Below, piece after piece: positions 32,279-41,456 of a DNA stretch of 64,000 nt; position 1 is the stretch's first letter, and each line of letters opens with the position of its first letter. Under the pieces are notes generated by a model that was given only the letters and a program-made list of their open reading frames with translations, had not been told where the DNA came from and searched no databases. The stretch is from contig CACHSP010000004.1 of assembly GCA_902582605.1 (NCBI GenBank), forward strand, positions 1 through 64,000, read 5' to 3'. Source of the stretch: an uncultured Pelagibacteraceae bacterium (GTDB lineage Bacteria; Pseudomonadota; Alphaproteobacteria; Pelagibacterales; Pelagibacteraceae). The position numbers and the translations under genes were made by a program.

Positions 32279-32968
32279 ATGGCGCTAGATATGAATATAG
32301 ACTTAAAAAATTTGAACATGTCTGATTTAAAAGACAAAATTTTAAAGTTAGCAGACAAAAAAACTCTAATAAAGATTGGTATTATTTCTGGTGCAATTAT
32401 ATTTTTTCTAATTATTTACTATGCAATTCTAAGTCCGATGGTGGAAACTAGAAAAGTTAAATTAGATGACATGAATTTGAAAAAAGAAGAAACCATACAA
32501 TTCACAAATGATGTTAGCTCGATGAAGAAAAAAATTAAAAAACTTAAACCTGAATATGAGAAATATTCGAGCCTTTTTCACTCAAAAGCTGAAGTTGAGG
32601 GTCTTTATCAGACACTAAGTATTTTTGCAGGACAAAATGATTTGGTAATTTCAAAAATTGAAAAAAAACAAATTAAAAAGGTTCTTAAAGCAGAAGCTTT
32701 GGCAAAAGCGGATGGAAAATCTGCAGGCAAATCTAATAAGAAAGATGCTAAAAATATAAAGAATATTGCCTATTATTTAATACCAGTTGACTTTGAAATT
32801 GACGGCAATTTTATTGGATATATCAAATTTAAAAGAGCTCTTTCCTTATCTAACAAGATGTTAAACTTTGACAAAGAGTCCATACAAGTGGTACAAGGAG
32901 ATTCAACTGGAGCGATAAAAGTTAGAGGAACATTAACAATAGTGGGGTTACCAGATGAATTTTTTTAA
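32279..32968 (+). CDS. pilO: type IV pilus assembly protein PilO-like
   Basis: Bitopic inner-membrane protein that pairs with PilN in the alignment complex. The 229 residues have a cytoplasmic N terminus of about 30 residues, a membrane helix near 34-56 (IGIISGAIIFFLIIYYAILS), a coiled coil rich in Lys and Glu, and a periplasmic domain with the LYQTLSIFAGQNDL segment typical of PilO. A lysine/alanine-rich insert (ALAKADGKSAGKSNKKDAK) interrupts the periplasmic domain. It starts 2 bp after the pilMN fusion and overlaps the pilP-like gene by 14 bp. Confidence 0.85.
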   Translation: MALDMNIDLKNLNMSDLKDKILKLADKKTLIKIGIISGAIIFFLIIYYAILSPMVETRKVKLDDMNLKKEETIQFTNDVSSMKKKIKKLKPEYEKYSSLFHSKAEVEGLYQTLSIFAGQNDLVISKIEKKQIKKVLKAEALAKADGKSAGKSNKKDAKNIKNIAYYLIPVDFEIDGNFIGYIKFKRALSLSNKMLNFDKESIQVVQGDSTGAIKVRGTLTIVGLPDEFF

Positions 32969-33461
32969 AGTAATTTTTATTTCCTTACTCTTTATATATG
33001 TGTCAAATGTTTCAATGGCTGATAGTCATGATAATGAGCAAAATATAATTGAAAAAGCTAAAGAGATTAATCAAAAAGTTAAGGAAAATCAGGCAAATAC
33101 ACAAGCAAATATTAGCTCTGAAATAAATAATGAGGAACCACTTCCATTAAATGATCCTTTTGTAGGTGATAGTTCTTTATCAGGGGGCAACACTATGTCA
33201 CTCGGCGACCCGCAAGAAGCACAAAATGAAATGAGTTTATATAAGTTTAAGTTAGTTGGAGTAATGTCAGCTGAGCAAAATCAAGGATTTGTTTCATTAA
33301 TCAATGCGGCTGGAGATATTATTACAATTAGAATGTTTGAAGAATTAAGTCCAGGTGTAAAATTAGTTGCAGTTAATAATAAAGAGGCTGTATTTGAAAA
33401 GAATAGCGAGTCATTATTAGTAATAAATTTTAAAAATCAAATTTCTGAAAGAAGCTTTTAA
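32955..33461 (+). CDS. pilP: type IV pilus assembly protein PilP-like
   Basis: Probably the periplasmic link between PilNO and the secretin. The 168 residues start with a signal sequence (residues 1-22, ending SMA), followed by a disordered stretch, a motif LPLNDPFVG of the kind found in PilP just before its domain, and a beta-rich C-terminal domain (about 100-165: YKFKLVGVMSAEQNQGFVSL). No lipobox Cys is seen, whereas many PilP proteins are lipoproteins. The call relies partly on position between pilO and the secretin gene. Confidence 0.8.
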   Translation: MNFFKVIFISLLFIYVSNVSMADSHDNEQNIIEKAKEINQKVKENQANTQANISSEINNEEPLPLNDPFVGDSSLSGGNTMSLGDPQEAQNEMSLYKFKLVGVMSAEQNQGFVSLINAAGDIITIRMFEELSPGVKLVAVNNKEAVFEKNSESLLVINFKNQISERSF

Positions 33462-33464
33462 TTT

Positions 33465-35015
33465 ATGAAATTTAAAAATAAAATATCTTTAATTTTTATT
33501 CCTTTACTATTTTTAATGTTGACTGGCTGTGCTGAAAAAATGGCTAAGAAGACTTTTAAGCATAATACTCCACTTATTAAAACAGATGTTAAGCAGCTTG
33601 GGAAAAAAGAGTTAGAAAAAAGTGCTGAAATGGGACCAATTCCAATTGAGGGAGATGTTGTAAAACTTAAAAAAAGAAAACAATTATCATCTGTTAAAGA
33701 AAGAAACTATCTATTAATTTCTGAGGAATTTGAAAATTTAAAACAAAATGTTTCATTTAAATTTCAAAATCTAGATTATAAAGAAGCAATGGCTTTAATG
33801 GCTGAAGTAGGTGAGATAAATATTTTAGTTGGTGAAGAAGTTGCCGGTGCAATAACTGCTGAACTAGACAATGTTCCATGGGATAAAGCATTTAATGCAC
33901 TATTGGATTTAAAAAGTTATGCAGCAGATATTGATGTTGCAAGTAATATTATTAGAGTGTCAACTCCATCAAATTTAACTTCTCAAGAAAGCTATAAATC
34001 AGCTAGAGCATCAGCCGTTAAAAAGAAAGTAGAATTAGAAGACTCAGTTGAACCTATCATCTCAGAAATTTTTAGATTGTATTATATTTCGCCTGCAGAG
34101 GCTAAAGCTACAATTACAGAACTTTTTACTACAGTAGGAACTGGTTCAAGTTTTATGCCTATACAAGTTACCGAGGAAAAAACTACAAGATCAATAATAG
34201 TCAGAGGTAAGGAAAAAGACTTAGATATTGTTGACAAAGTTATAAGAGAAATTGATAAAAGAACTAAACAAGTCTTGATCGAAGCTTTCATTGTAGAGGC
34301 AACATCGACTTTTGAACAAGCATTAGGAAAAAAGATGGGTGCTGCATATACAAGAAATAGAGAAAGAATTGGTGGTACGATTGGCGGAAGTTCAGTTGGT
34401 GCAGCTAGCGGACCTGGAGCTGAAATATCTGATAGCACTGGTGCATTTTCTAGTTCTGGAGGAACAGATAATCTTTTTAGTTTTGGTACTGCTGGTGCAA
34501 CAAGTGGTATTGGTATTTTGAGAAGAACTGGCTCAGCAGTTCTAAAGTTAGAGTTAGATGCTCTCGAGTCTCAGGGATTAGGAAAAACTGTTTCTAATCC
34601 AAAATTATTTACTTTAGATAACCAAACAGCAAGTATTAAACAAGGTGAGCAAATTCCTGTCTCTGGAGGTGATGGAGCTGATACTTTTGCTGATGCTGCG
34701 TTGAAACTTACTGTAACACCAAATATAATTGGTGATGGAAATGTAATGTTAACAATAGTGGTTAATAATGATACACCTAACAGATCGACACCTGGCACAC
34801 CTGGAATAAATACAATGGAAATAAATACTAAATTGCTTGTAGCGGATGGAGACATTGTAGTTATTGGTGGTATCAAGAAAAATAATGTGGCTAGTAGTAA
34901 GCGGGGTGTTCCAGGTGCGAGCAAAGTACCTGTGGTTGGAAGTTTATTAAAAGGAACATCAAAAGCTGATACAATGAATGAGCTATTAGTATTTATAGCT
35001 CCAAGGATTTTGTAA
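33465..35015 (+). CDS. pilQ: type IV pilus secretin, PilQ/MshL-type lipoprotein
   Basis: Outer-membrane ring through which the pilus passes. The 516 residues have a lipoprotein signal with lipobox LTGC (C22). An STN/N0-type domain near 85-165 (FKFQNLDYKEAMALMAEVG, VPWDKAFNALLDLK) is followed by an N1 domain and the secretin core from about residue 270 (KQVLIEAFIVEATSTFEQALG), with the usual Gly/Ser-rich gate region and the VPVVGSLLKG block near the end. No AMIN domains precede it, so it is shorter than typical PilQ and closer in layout to MshL. The last base overlaps pilB's first. Confidence 0.93.
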   Translation: MKFKNKISLIFIPLLFLMLTGCAEKMAKKTFKHNTPLIKTDVKQLGKKELEKSAEMGPIPIEGDVVKLKKRKQLSSVKERNYLLISEEFENLKQNVSFKFQNLDYKEAMALMAEVGEINILVGEEVAGAITAELDNVPWDKAFNALLDLKSYAADIDVASNIIRVSTPSNLTSQESYKSARASAVKKKVELEDSVEPIISEIFRLYYISPAEAKATITELFTTVGTGSSFMPIQVTEEKTTRSIIVRGKEKDLDIVDKVIREIDKRTKQVLIEAFIVEATSTFEQALGKKMGAAYTRNRERIGGTIGGSSVGAASGPGAEISDSTGAFSSSGGTDNLFSFGTAGATSGIGILRRTGSAVLKLELDALESQGLGKTVSNPKLFTLDNQTASIKQGEQIPVSGGDGADTFADAALKLTVTPNIIGDGNVMLTIVVNNDTPNRSTPGTPGINTMEINTKLLVADGDIVVIGGIKKNNVASSKRGVPGASKVPVVGSLLKGTSKADTMNELLVFIAPRIL

Positions 35016-36766
35016 TGTTAAAAATTAGTAGAGAAAGTGAAATTAATTTAGTTAATGTTTTAATTGATAACGATATTATTTCTGGGAAAGATTTAATTAA
35101 TATCAAAAAAATAAGCACTGAAAGTAATAAATCTCAAATTGATGCTATTTTTGAATTAAAGCTTACGGATGAAAAAAAGATTATTGATTTATTAATCAAG
35201 GAACAAAATTTAGAGACAGTCGATTTAAAAAAAGTTGAGATTACTGATGAAGTTAAAACAGTATTGCCATCAAATTATATAAAAGTAAATTTTGTAGCAC
35301 CATTTAAGATTGATGGAAAAACTTTGCATATAGCAATTTCAGATAGCTCAAAACTTGGATTAATGAGAAATTTAAAAGCAATTACAAAAAAAAATATTGA
35401 ACTTCATGCTGCGAAAGTTTCTGATATCTCAGAGTTCATAGAAAGATTATCAAGTGAAACTGATGAAGTAACAATTGCATCAATACGTGATGAAAATAGA
35501 AAAAAAATAAAAACGTTTGACTCTGATTTAGGTGAAGCTGGTGAAGTCCTTGAGAAAGCTCCTGAAGAAGACATTGAAGCCATTGAAAATGAATCTGAGG
35601 TTATAAAATTTAGTACTGCTGTAGTAGCGGAAGCTATTAAAATGGGAGTAAGTGATATTCATATTGAGCCTTATAGATTTTCATCAAGAGTAAGGTATCG
35701 ATTAGATGGAATGTTGCAAGAACAAGAACAATACAAACAGTTTCTACATGACAATTATGGTGCAGTTGTAACTCGATTTAAGATTATGGGTAAACTAGAT
35801 ATTGCTGAAAGAAGATTACCGCAAGATGGGGCAATAAACTTTAAAATAGAAAATAAAGTAATCGATCTTCGTTTATCGATATTACCAACTGCAAACAACG
35901 AAAGAATTGTAATGCGTATTTTGAATAAAGATGCAGGTGATATTAAATTAGAACAATTGAATTTTGAAGAACAAGATTTAAAAAATTTAAGAAAAGCAAT
36001 TCATAGTACTCAGGGATTAATATTAGTTACTGGTCCAACTGGATCTGGTAAATCAACAACTTTGTATAGTATTTTAAAAGAAGTTAGTAAACCTCACTTA
36101 AATATATTGACAGCCGAAGATCCTGTTGAGTATGAATTAGATGGAGTAGGACAAGTTCAAATTAAAGATCACATTGGCTTAACATTTGCCTCAGCTTTAA
36201 GATCTTTTTTAAGACAAGACCCAGAAATTATTCTTGTTGGGGAGATGCGAGATAAAGAGACTGTTGATATTGGGTTAAAAGCAGCTTTAACAGGTCACTT
36301 AGTATTTAGCACACTTCACACTAATGATGCACCAAGTACAATTACTAGATTACAAAACATGGGAACACCTGACTATTTAATCAGTGCTGCAACCCAATTA
36401 GTTGTTGCTCAAAGGTTAGCAAGAAAAAATTGTAAAGATTGTAGGGTGCCTGACGATGATGTTAATCCTAAAGTTTTACAGGATTTAGGTTTCAGTGCCG
36501 AACAAGCATCCAGAGTTAAAGCTATTAAAGGTAAAGGTTGTGCTAAATGCAGTAATACTGGTTACAAAGGTCGACAAGGTATTTATGAAATTCTAGTGGT
36601 ATCAAAACCCCTTAAGGAAGCAATCTTACGTCAAGCTACTACTCCTGAATTAAGAGAGATCGGTATTAAAGAGGGTTTTCAAACTATGAAAGATATGGGG
36701 AGAAGACTAATTGCATCGGGAGAGCTTAATTTTAGAGAATACGAAAGAGTTCTTTCAGGTGAATAA
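35015..36766 (+). CDS. pilB: type IV pilus extension ATPase PilB (GspE family)
   Basis: Hexameric ATPase that drives pilin polymerisation. The 583 residues have the N-terminal GspE_N domains (about 1-150), Walker A GPTGSGKSTT near 340-349, Walker B DPEIILVGEMRD, the His-box segment LVFSTLHTNDAPSTITRL, and a C-terminal tetracysteine zinc site (NCKDC near 472 and GCAKCSNTGYKGRQGIYEI near 508), which identifies an assembly ATPase as distinct from PilT. The start codon overlaps the secretin stop, so translation is coupled. pilC follows after 2 bp. Confidence 0.96.
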   Translation: MLKISRESEINLVNVLIDNDIISGKDLINIKKISTESNKSQIDAIFELKLTDEKKIIDLLIKEQNLETVDLKKVEITDEVKTVLPSNYIKVNFVAPFKIDGKTLHIAISDSSKLGLMRNLKAITKKNIELHAAKVSDISEFIERLSSETDEVTIASIRDENRKKIKTFDSDLGEAGEVLEKAPEEDIEAIENESEVIKFSTAVVAEAIKMGVSDIHIEPYRFSSRVRYRLDGMLQEQEQYKQFLHDNYGAVVTRFKIMGKLDIAERRLPQDGAINFKIENKVIDLRLSILPTANNERIVMRILNKDAGDIKLEQLNFEEQDLKNLRKAIHSTQGLILVTGPTGSGKSTTLYSILKEVSKPHLNILTAEDPVEYELDGVGQVQIKDHIGLTFASALRSFLRQDPEIILVGEMRDKETVDIGLKAALTGHLVFSTLHTNDAPSTITRLQNMGTPDYLISAATQLVVAQRLARKNCKDCRVPDDDVNPKVLQDLGFSAEQASRVKAIKGKGCAKCSNTGYKGRQGIYEILVVSKPLKEAILRQATTPELREIGIKEGFQTMKDMGRRLIASGELNFREYERVLSGE

Positions 36767-36768
36767 TA

Positions 36769-38001
36769 ATGGAAGCTTTTACTTATAAAGGAATATCTGA
36801 CGGAAAATATGTTGAGGGTGATATTGAGGCACTTAATCTTGATGAGGCTTCACATTTATTAAAAGAAAAAAAAATAATAATCACAAATATTATTAAGTCT
36901 AAGAAAAAGACTGGTGAAAAGAAGAAAAAAAGCGGATCCTCACTTTTCGGCAAAAGTAAAAAAGTAAAAGTAGAGGATATTCTTATATTTTCTAAACAAT
37001 TTGCAACAATGGTTAAAGCAGGTTTGCCGATCCTTCAAGTTTTAGCAATGCTTAGAGATCAAATGGAGAGCCAAGGGATTAAAGATATAATTGAGGATAT
37101 AAGAAAAAGTTTAGAAGGTGGAGTAAACTTATCAAAATGTTTTGAAAAATATCCTCAACATTTTGACAATGTGTATGTCAACTTAATCAAGGCAGGAGAA
37201 GCTAGTGGTAAATTAGATGTATTCTTACTTAAAATAGTAGACTCGCTTGAAAAAAAAGAAAAAATTAAGAAGAAAATTAAATCTGCATTAATGTACCCAG
37301 CAATAATGTTTACAGTGGCAATAACTGTTAGTGCGTTCATGCTTGTTAAAGTAGTACCTGTATTTGCTAAAATGTATGATGGGATGGGTTTAGAGTTGCC
37401 AGCAGCTACAGCAACCATCATGGCTATGAGTGATTTTTTAAGAGGAACAGGTGGAAAAGTTATCCTTTTTGGAAGTATAATAGGTTTTTTTGGATTCAGG
37501 TTTATTACAAAAAGAAACGCTGCAATTCGTTTTAAATGGCATAAACAAGTTTTAAAACTACCATTATTTGGGGATATGATTTTAAAATCTATGTTAGCTA
37601 GAATTTCATTGATTATGGGAAATTTAAGTGCAGCTGGTGTAAACTTATTAGAGAGCTTGGAGATTGCAAAATCTGTCAGTAACAATGATGTAATTACGGA
37701 TGCTCTAGAGAATGTTAAAAAAGGAGTTTTTTCGGGAGACACATTAACAAAACTTTTTTTAAAAGAGCCATTGTTCCCCCCAACATTTAGCCAACTAATC
37801 TCTGTAGGAGAACAAACAGGTCAATTAGATGAAATGTTTAATTCAGTAGCTACTTACTATGAGGAAGAATTCGATACTACAGTTGATAATATGTCTAGTC
37901 TAATAGAACCGATCATGATTGTTTTTATGGGGGTGATGATTGGTGGACTAATGATTGCAATGTACTCACCAATATTTAACGTTGGTGCTTTAATAAATTA
38001 G
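36769..38001 (+). CDS. pilC: type IV pilus inner-membrane platform protein PilC
   Basis: Polytopic platform protein of the assembly machine. The 410 residues are standard. The two GspF repeats are visible: the first around 65-190 (FSKQFATMVKAGLPILQVLAM, and LIKAGEASGKLDVFL) and the second around 265-390 (ISLIMGNLSAAGVNLLESLEI, ISVGEQTGQLDEMF), with three membrane segments. A lysine-rich patch near residues 42-65 precedes the first repeat. It closes the operon; the next gene is convergent, 18 bp away, with no obvious hairpin terminator between. Confidence 0.95.
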   Translation: MEAFTYKGISDGKYVEGDIEALNLDEASHLLKEKKIIITNIIKSKKKTGEKKKKSGSSLFGKSKKVKVEDILIFSKQFATMVKAGLPILQVLAMLRDQMESQGIKDIIEDIRKSLEGGVNLSKCFEKYPQHFDNVYVNLIKAGEASGKLDVFLLKIVDSLEKKEKIKKKIKSALMYPAIMFTVAITVSAFMLVKVVPVFAKMYDGMGLELPAATATIMAMSDFLRGTGGKVILFGSIIGFFGFRFITKRNAAIRFKWHKQVLKLPLFGDMILKSMLARISLIMGNLSAAGVNLLESLEIAKSVSNNDVITDALENVKKGVFSGDTLTKLFLKEPLFPPTFSQLISVGEQTGQLDEMFNSVATYYEEEFDTTVDNMSSLIEPIMIVFMGVMIGGLMIAMYSPIFNVGALIN

Positions 38002-38019
38002 ATTGATTATTTTTATATT

Positions 38020-40179
38020 CTAAAAACTATTACTTAATAATAGATCTGTGCTGTAATTTGGTTTATCAACAAAAAAGTTATAGTCAGTAGAAATTTTAAA
38101 ATCAAAAATGTCAATTTTTTTAGAAAATTTTAAACTAGTATTAATAGTTTCATCCAAATCAAATGAAAATTTCATCTCATCTATTGGAACATATCCTAGT
38201 GATAAATAAAACTCATCGTAATAACCTCCCCGCGTACCAAATCTCTCAATGTTAACAACTGTCGACCAACCTGTTATCGATGTTCTATCAATACCATAAC
38301 CAATTCTATAATTATATTTGGATCTATTATTAGATTCATATTCATAGATGGTACTTTGATTATTCAAATAATAAAATTCTGCATTAGATGATGGACTTAA
38401 GTCTCCAATAAATTCTAATCTTCCATGGTGATTAATGATTTCCTTATCTTTTTCTCCTTTATCTGTTGTATCAAAGAGTACTCCAATAGTGGCTATCGCA
38501 GTTTTAATATTTTGATCTTTATAATGTAATGCATCAGCTAGACTACTACCTAAAATTGTTTTTTCATTAAATGGTTTTAGCTTGGTATATCCAATTTCAA
38601 ACCTAACACCTGGATTTAAGTTGATATCTTTATTATGCAGTCGTTTCCCAAAATTCATTGACCCAAATATTTGGTGCCCATTTCTATTACCCTCTAATTT
38701 GTTGCCATTAATAACTCTTCGATGATCAATTTCCAGTAAGCTAAGTCCAATAATACTGTCAGTAAAATAATCATTATCTCTAATCTTTGTGCGATAAGCA
38801 GCCAAACTATAAGTGTTTGTATTTAAATTAGAACCATTGCTTCCAATATCTACATCGTCCTTTCCAAATTGAAAAACATATCCGTACATTAAATCTCTAT
38901 CGTCTTCATCAATTCTGTCAGTACCAAAAGATATTCCATAATTTTGAATATCTCTTGAGGATGTATTGCTTACATTTTTTTCTCCTATAATAAATCTTCC
39001 CTCACTCCAATCGAACCAATCATTACTTCTATAAGTTCTATCTCTTTCTTTCTTAAAAGCGTCAAACGCACTAACTAGTTTTGCAACTTTTTGATTTTGA
39101 AAATCAATACTGGCATTTAAGTTTGAGAGATTGTCTTTATTTTTGTGTCTTCTAAGCCACTCAACTCTATGAAAAATCGGAAGCGTATTGTTTCTTATCA
39201 CACGTTTTGACATTTCTACGTTAGCTTCAATAATTGCTTTTACATCAGCATTAGCAGATGGATCAGTACAGGCAATGGTCCCAGCACATTGTAGGTCGTA
39301 TTCATGAATCTTATCTGTAGTAGCTACAGTTTCTTTGTCACTTGTAACAAATAATTTTGTAAAGTTTGCAGCAAAAATAAAACCTCGCATATCATCAACT
39401 CTGCTACCTAAATCGAAAGTAGAAAAAGTTGAGGACAAAGTTGTGATATCATAAGCAGTGCTCAAGGTATATTTGTTCATTCTGGCATTAGTATCTCCAG
39501 CTACATAAAGTGCAGTTCCATCTGAATTAAATTGAATATTTCTCATACTAGTATCTGAAGTTGCTAATGAGCCAGAAATTTCTCCTGGTGTTACTCCGGA
39601 TCTCAGATCCCAAGCATTTGATAAATTAAATTGTCTTATTTTATCTGTCGTCTTTCCACCTACAAACATCCTTGTGCCATCAGGTTTGAAAGCCAGAGTT
39701 CTTAGTTGATTCTCTACATATACTCCAGTTTCTGTTACTTCATATATTTTCTCACAAACCAATGTTGATGAGTCCCATGCTGTAGTTAGTTTAAATTGAA
39801 AAATAGCAACACCTGGATTTCCACTGAAATCTTTATTGGTAGCTACAAACATTTTTGTACCATCGGGCTTAAATTCTATTGCATGTGGTAATTTCATATT
39901 AGTGCTACATGTTAATTGAGTTCCATCTCCATCATTAAAAGATCTTGTTGCAGTACTTATATCAAAGGGTGTACTAAGCGAATATTGAACTACAAATGCG
40001 TTTTCATTTCCAAGACGACTTGTGATATACATTATCTTACCATCAGGTTTAAAGTTTATTCCTCTAACACCAGGAGTATCACTCGTAACATCTTTTGTCT
40101 GAACAAATGATAATTCACCAAATGAATGTGAATTAAATAAGATAAAAAAAAATATAGAAAATAAAAAAGTTTTTTTCAT
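38020..40179 (-). CDS. beta-propeller passenger with autotransporter-type barrel (paralogue 1)
   Basis: Predicted surface protein of 719 residues. A signal peptide (1-21) is followed by a repeat region up to about residue 290, with recurring FKPDGTKMFV-type motifs that suggest a WD40/YVTN-like beta-propeller. A Cys pair (LQCAGTIAC) closes it. A linker with RVEWLRRHK leads to a C-terminal part (about 400-719) of alternating beta strands ending in Phe, as in outer-membrane barrels of the autotransporter type. The two other copies are at 49876 and 52137. The gene lies downstream of, and in line with, the STAS/kinase operon. Function is unknown; adhesion is a guess. Confidence 0.72.
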   Translation of the reverse strand: MKKTFLFSIFFFILFNSHSFGELSFVQTKDVTSDTPGVRGINFKPDGKIMYITSRLGNENAFVVQYSLSTPFDISTATRSFNDGDGTQLTCSTNMKLPHAIEFKPDGTKMFVATNKDFSGNPGVAIFQFKLTTAWDSSTLVCEKIYEVTETGVYVENQLRTLAFKPDGTRMFVGGKTTDKIRQFNLSNAWDLRSGVTPGEISGSLATSDTSMRNIQFNSDGTALYVAGDTNARMNKYTLSTAYDITTLSSTFSTFDLGSRVDDMRGFIFAANFTKLFVTSDKETVATTDKIHEYDLQCAGTIACTDPSANADVKAIIEANVEMSKRVIRNNTLPIFHRVEWLRRHKNKDNLSNLNASIDFQNQKVAKLVSAFDAFKKERDRTYRSNDWFDWSEGRFIIGEKNVSNTSSRDIQNYGISFGTDRIDEDDRDLMYGYVFQFGKDDVDIGSNGSNLNTNTYSLAAYRTKIRDNDYFTDSIIGLSLLEIDHRRVINGNKLEGNRNGHQIFGSMNFGKRLHNKDINLNPGVRFEIGYTKLKPFNEKTILGSSLADALHYKDQNIKTAIATIGVLFDTTDKGEKDKEIINHHGRLEFIGDLSPSSNAEFYYLNNQSTIYEYESNNRSKYNYRIGYGIDRTSITGWSTVVNIERFGTRGGYYDEFYLSLGYVPIDEMKFSFDLDETINTSLKFSKKIDIFDFKISTDYNFFVDKPNYSTDLLLSNSF

Positions 40180-40266
40180 TAAAAATTTTAACTAAAAACA
40201 ATACATTATATAATTAAATAATTTTCTTTTGGAGTCTATTAAGTATTAGTTTAAAATAAGTAAAAA

Positions 40267-40704
40267 TTAGAGTTTTTTTGTTAATACTAAATTATTGATC
40301 CAAGGCTTATCACCTTCTTTAAATTTAATAGAATCCATTATTTCCTGAATAAAAAAAGTACCAAGCCCACCTGGTTTGACATCATCGATTGCTCTATGTT
40401 TAACTTTACTTTCCTCAACTGGTTTTCCTTTATCAAAAAAAGCAATTTCAAGTTCTTTACCAGTACAAGTAATTCTTACTGCCATCCTGTCTTGAGTGTC
40501 AGGAAAATCTTTGTAAGCATGTTTGACAATGTTTTGTGCAGCTTCGGCAATCGCCAAAACTAATTCTTCTCTTAAATCTTCATCTATTTTAAATTTTTCG
40601 AAAACTTCTCTTGAGAAACTTCTTACATCTTTAAGGCTTGATGATCTCACTAAGAAATCTTTTTTTTCAGATAAATTTGTTGGATCCGCGACTTCAGTAT
40701 TCAT
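40267..40704 (-). CDS. RsbW/SpoIIAB-like serine kinase (HATPase_c)
   Basis: Small GHKL-type kinase of the kind that phosphorylates STAS antagonists and can hold a partner in check. The 145 residues hold the N box (AIAEAAQNIVKHAYKD, with E54 and N58), a G1 box (FFDKGKPVE, D91) and a G2 box (PGGLGTFFIQEIMD, 111-124). This is the single-domain layout of RsbW. It is the third gene of a minus-strand operon with two STAS proteins. No sigma factor gene is in the window, so its second partner is unknown. Confidence 0.9.
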   Translation of the reverse strand: MNTEVADPTNLSEKKDFLVRSSSLKDVRSFSREVFEKFKIDEDLREELVLAIAEAAQNIVKHAYKDFPDTQDRMAVRITCTGKELEIAFFDKGKPVEESKVKHRAIDDVKPGGLGTFFIQEIMDSIKFKEGDKPWINNLVLTKKL

Positions 40705-40713
40705 TTTGTTGAA

Positions 40714-41013
40714 TTACTCCAAATTTAAAATTTGCTCTAACTTTGCCATCATTATAACTTTTAAAACTGATTTACTAACATCTTTAACTATAAGCTTAGT
40801 TCCCTTCTCTAATGCTTTTTGATGACTTTCAATTAAAACCGAAATACCTGATGAGTCCATATACTGAACATTACTTAAATTTAAGTTAACATTTTTACCA
40901 GCATCAATTAGAGGAAAAATAACTTCTTTCGCACCCTCTGTTTTATCCATATCTATTTCACCATCTAAAAAAACTGTACTCGTGTCACCTTCATCTGTAA
41001 CTTTATAGGTCAT
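40714..41013 (-). CDS. STAS-domain anti-sigma factor antagonist 2
   Basis: A 99-residue single STAS domain. The phospho-acceptor motif is VQYMDSSGISVLIES, with D53, S54 and S55 as in SpoIIAA/RsbV. It is very similar to the neighbouring STAS protein at 41010 (for example GEIDMD, VIFPLID, VQYMDSSGISV), so it arose by tandem duplication. It overlaps that gene by 4 bp and lies 9 bp before the kinase gene, so all three are coexpressed. The phosphorylated form would be the substrate of the PP2C phosphatases nearby. Confidence 0.92.
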   Translation of the reverse strand: MTYKVTDEGDTSTVFLDGEIDMDKTEGAKEVIFPLIDAGKNVNLNLSNVQYMDSSGISVLIESHQKALEKGTKLIVKDVSKSVLKVIMMAKLEQILNLE

Positions 41014-41294
41014 AAAAATTTCCTTGCCATTGCTAAAACTTTTTCAACAGGTTGACTTACCTCTTTTAACTCAACCTTTGTATTTTTATCTTTTGCTCTT
41101 TTACTACTTTCCACAATTACGGATATTCCAGAGGAGTCCATGTATTGTACATCTTTAAGATTTAAATGCACTTCTTTACCAGAGTCAATTAAAGGAAAAA
41201 TAACTTCCCGAACATCATCTGCAATATCCATGTCTATTTCACCATTTAAAAAAACTGTGCTGATATTTTCACTATCTGTGACTTTAAATTTCAT
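41010..41294 (-). CDS. STAS-domain anti-sigma factor antagonist 1
   Basis: A 94-residue single STAS domain, first gene of the minus-strand partner-switching operon. The phospho-site motif is VQYMDSSGISVIVES with D53, S54 and S55. It differs from its neighbour mainly in the C-terminal helix. Two copies under one kinase could respond to different phosphatases or bind different targets; three candidate phosphatases are in this window. It is divergent from the major pilin gene, 162 bp away. Confidence 0.92.
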   Translation of the reverse strand: MKFKVTDSENISTVFLNGEIDMDIADDVREVIFPLIDSGKEVHLNLKDVQYMDSSGISVIVESSKRAKDKNTKVELKEVSQPVEKVLAMARKFL

Positions 41295-41390
41295 AATTCA
41301 TTATATTAAATAAGCTAATAACAAAAAACATCTTAAAATTAAACCCAATTTGACCTTGATGTTTAATTTTATTGATATTAAGCGCAATAT

Positions 41391-41419
41391 TTGCAGTTTA
41401 CATCAACAAAATTTATTAT
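41391..41419 (+). promoter_or_regulatory. candidate sigma-70-type promoter of the major pilin gene
   Basis: A -35 box TTGCAG (41391-41396), a 17-bp spacer and a -10 box TATTAT (41414-41419) lie about 40 bp before the pilin start. A 7-bp inverted repeat, TTGATGT at 41356-41362 and ACATCAA at 41400-41406, brackets the -35 region and could be an operator. I see no sigma-54 (GG-N10-GC) promoter, which pilin genes often have in other Proteobacteria. Confidence 0.5.
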
Positions 41420-41427
41420 AAGTTTTC

Positions 41428-41452
41428 AGAATTAATTAATTAATAAAGAGGA
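41428..41452 (+). promoter_or_regulatory. pilin leader: shared 19-nt AT tract plus ribosome-binding site
   Basis: AGAATTAATTAATTAATAA (41428-41446) is followed directly by AGAGGA (41447-41452), four bases before the ATG. The same 19 bases occur in front of the ribosome-binding site of the livK-like gene (55617-55635). It may keep the ribosome-binding site unstructured or bind ribosomal protein S1. Confidence 0.5.
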
Positions 41453-41456
41453 AAAA

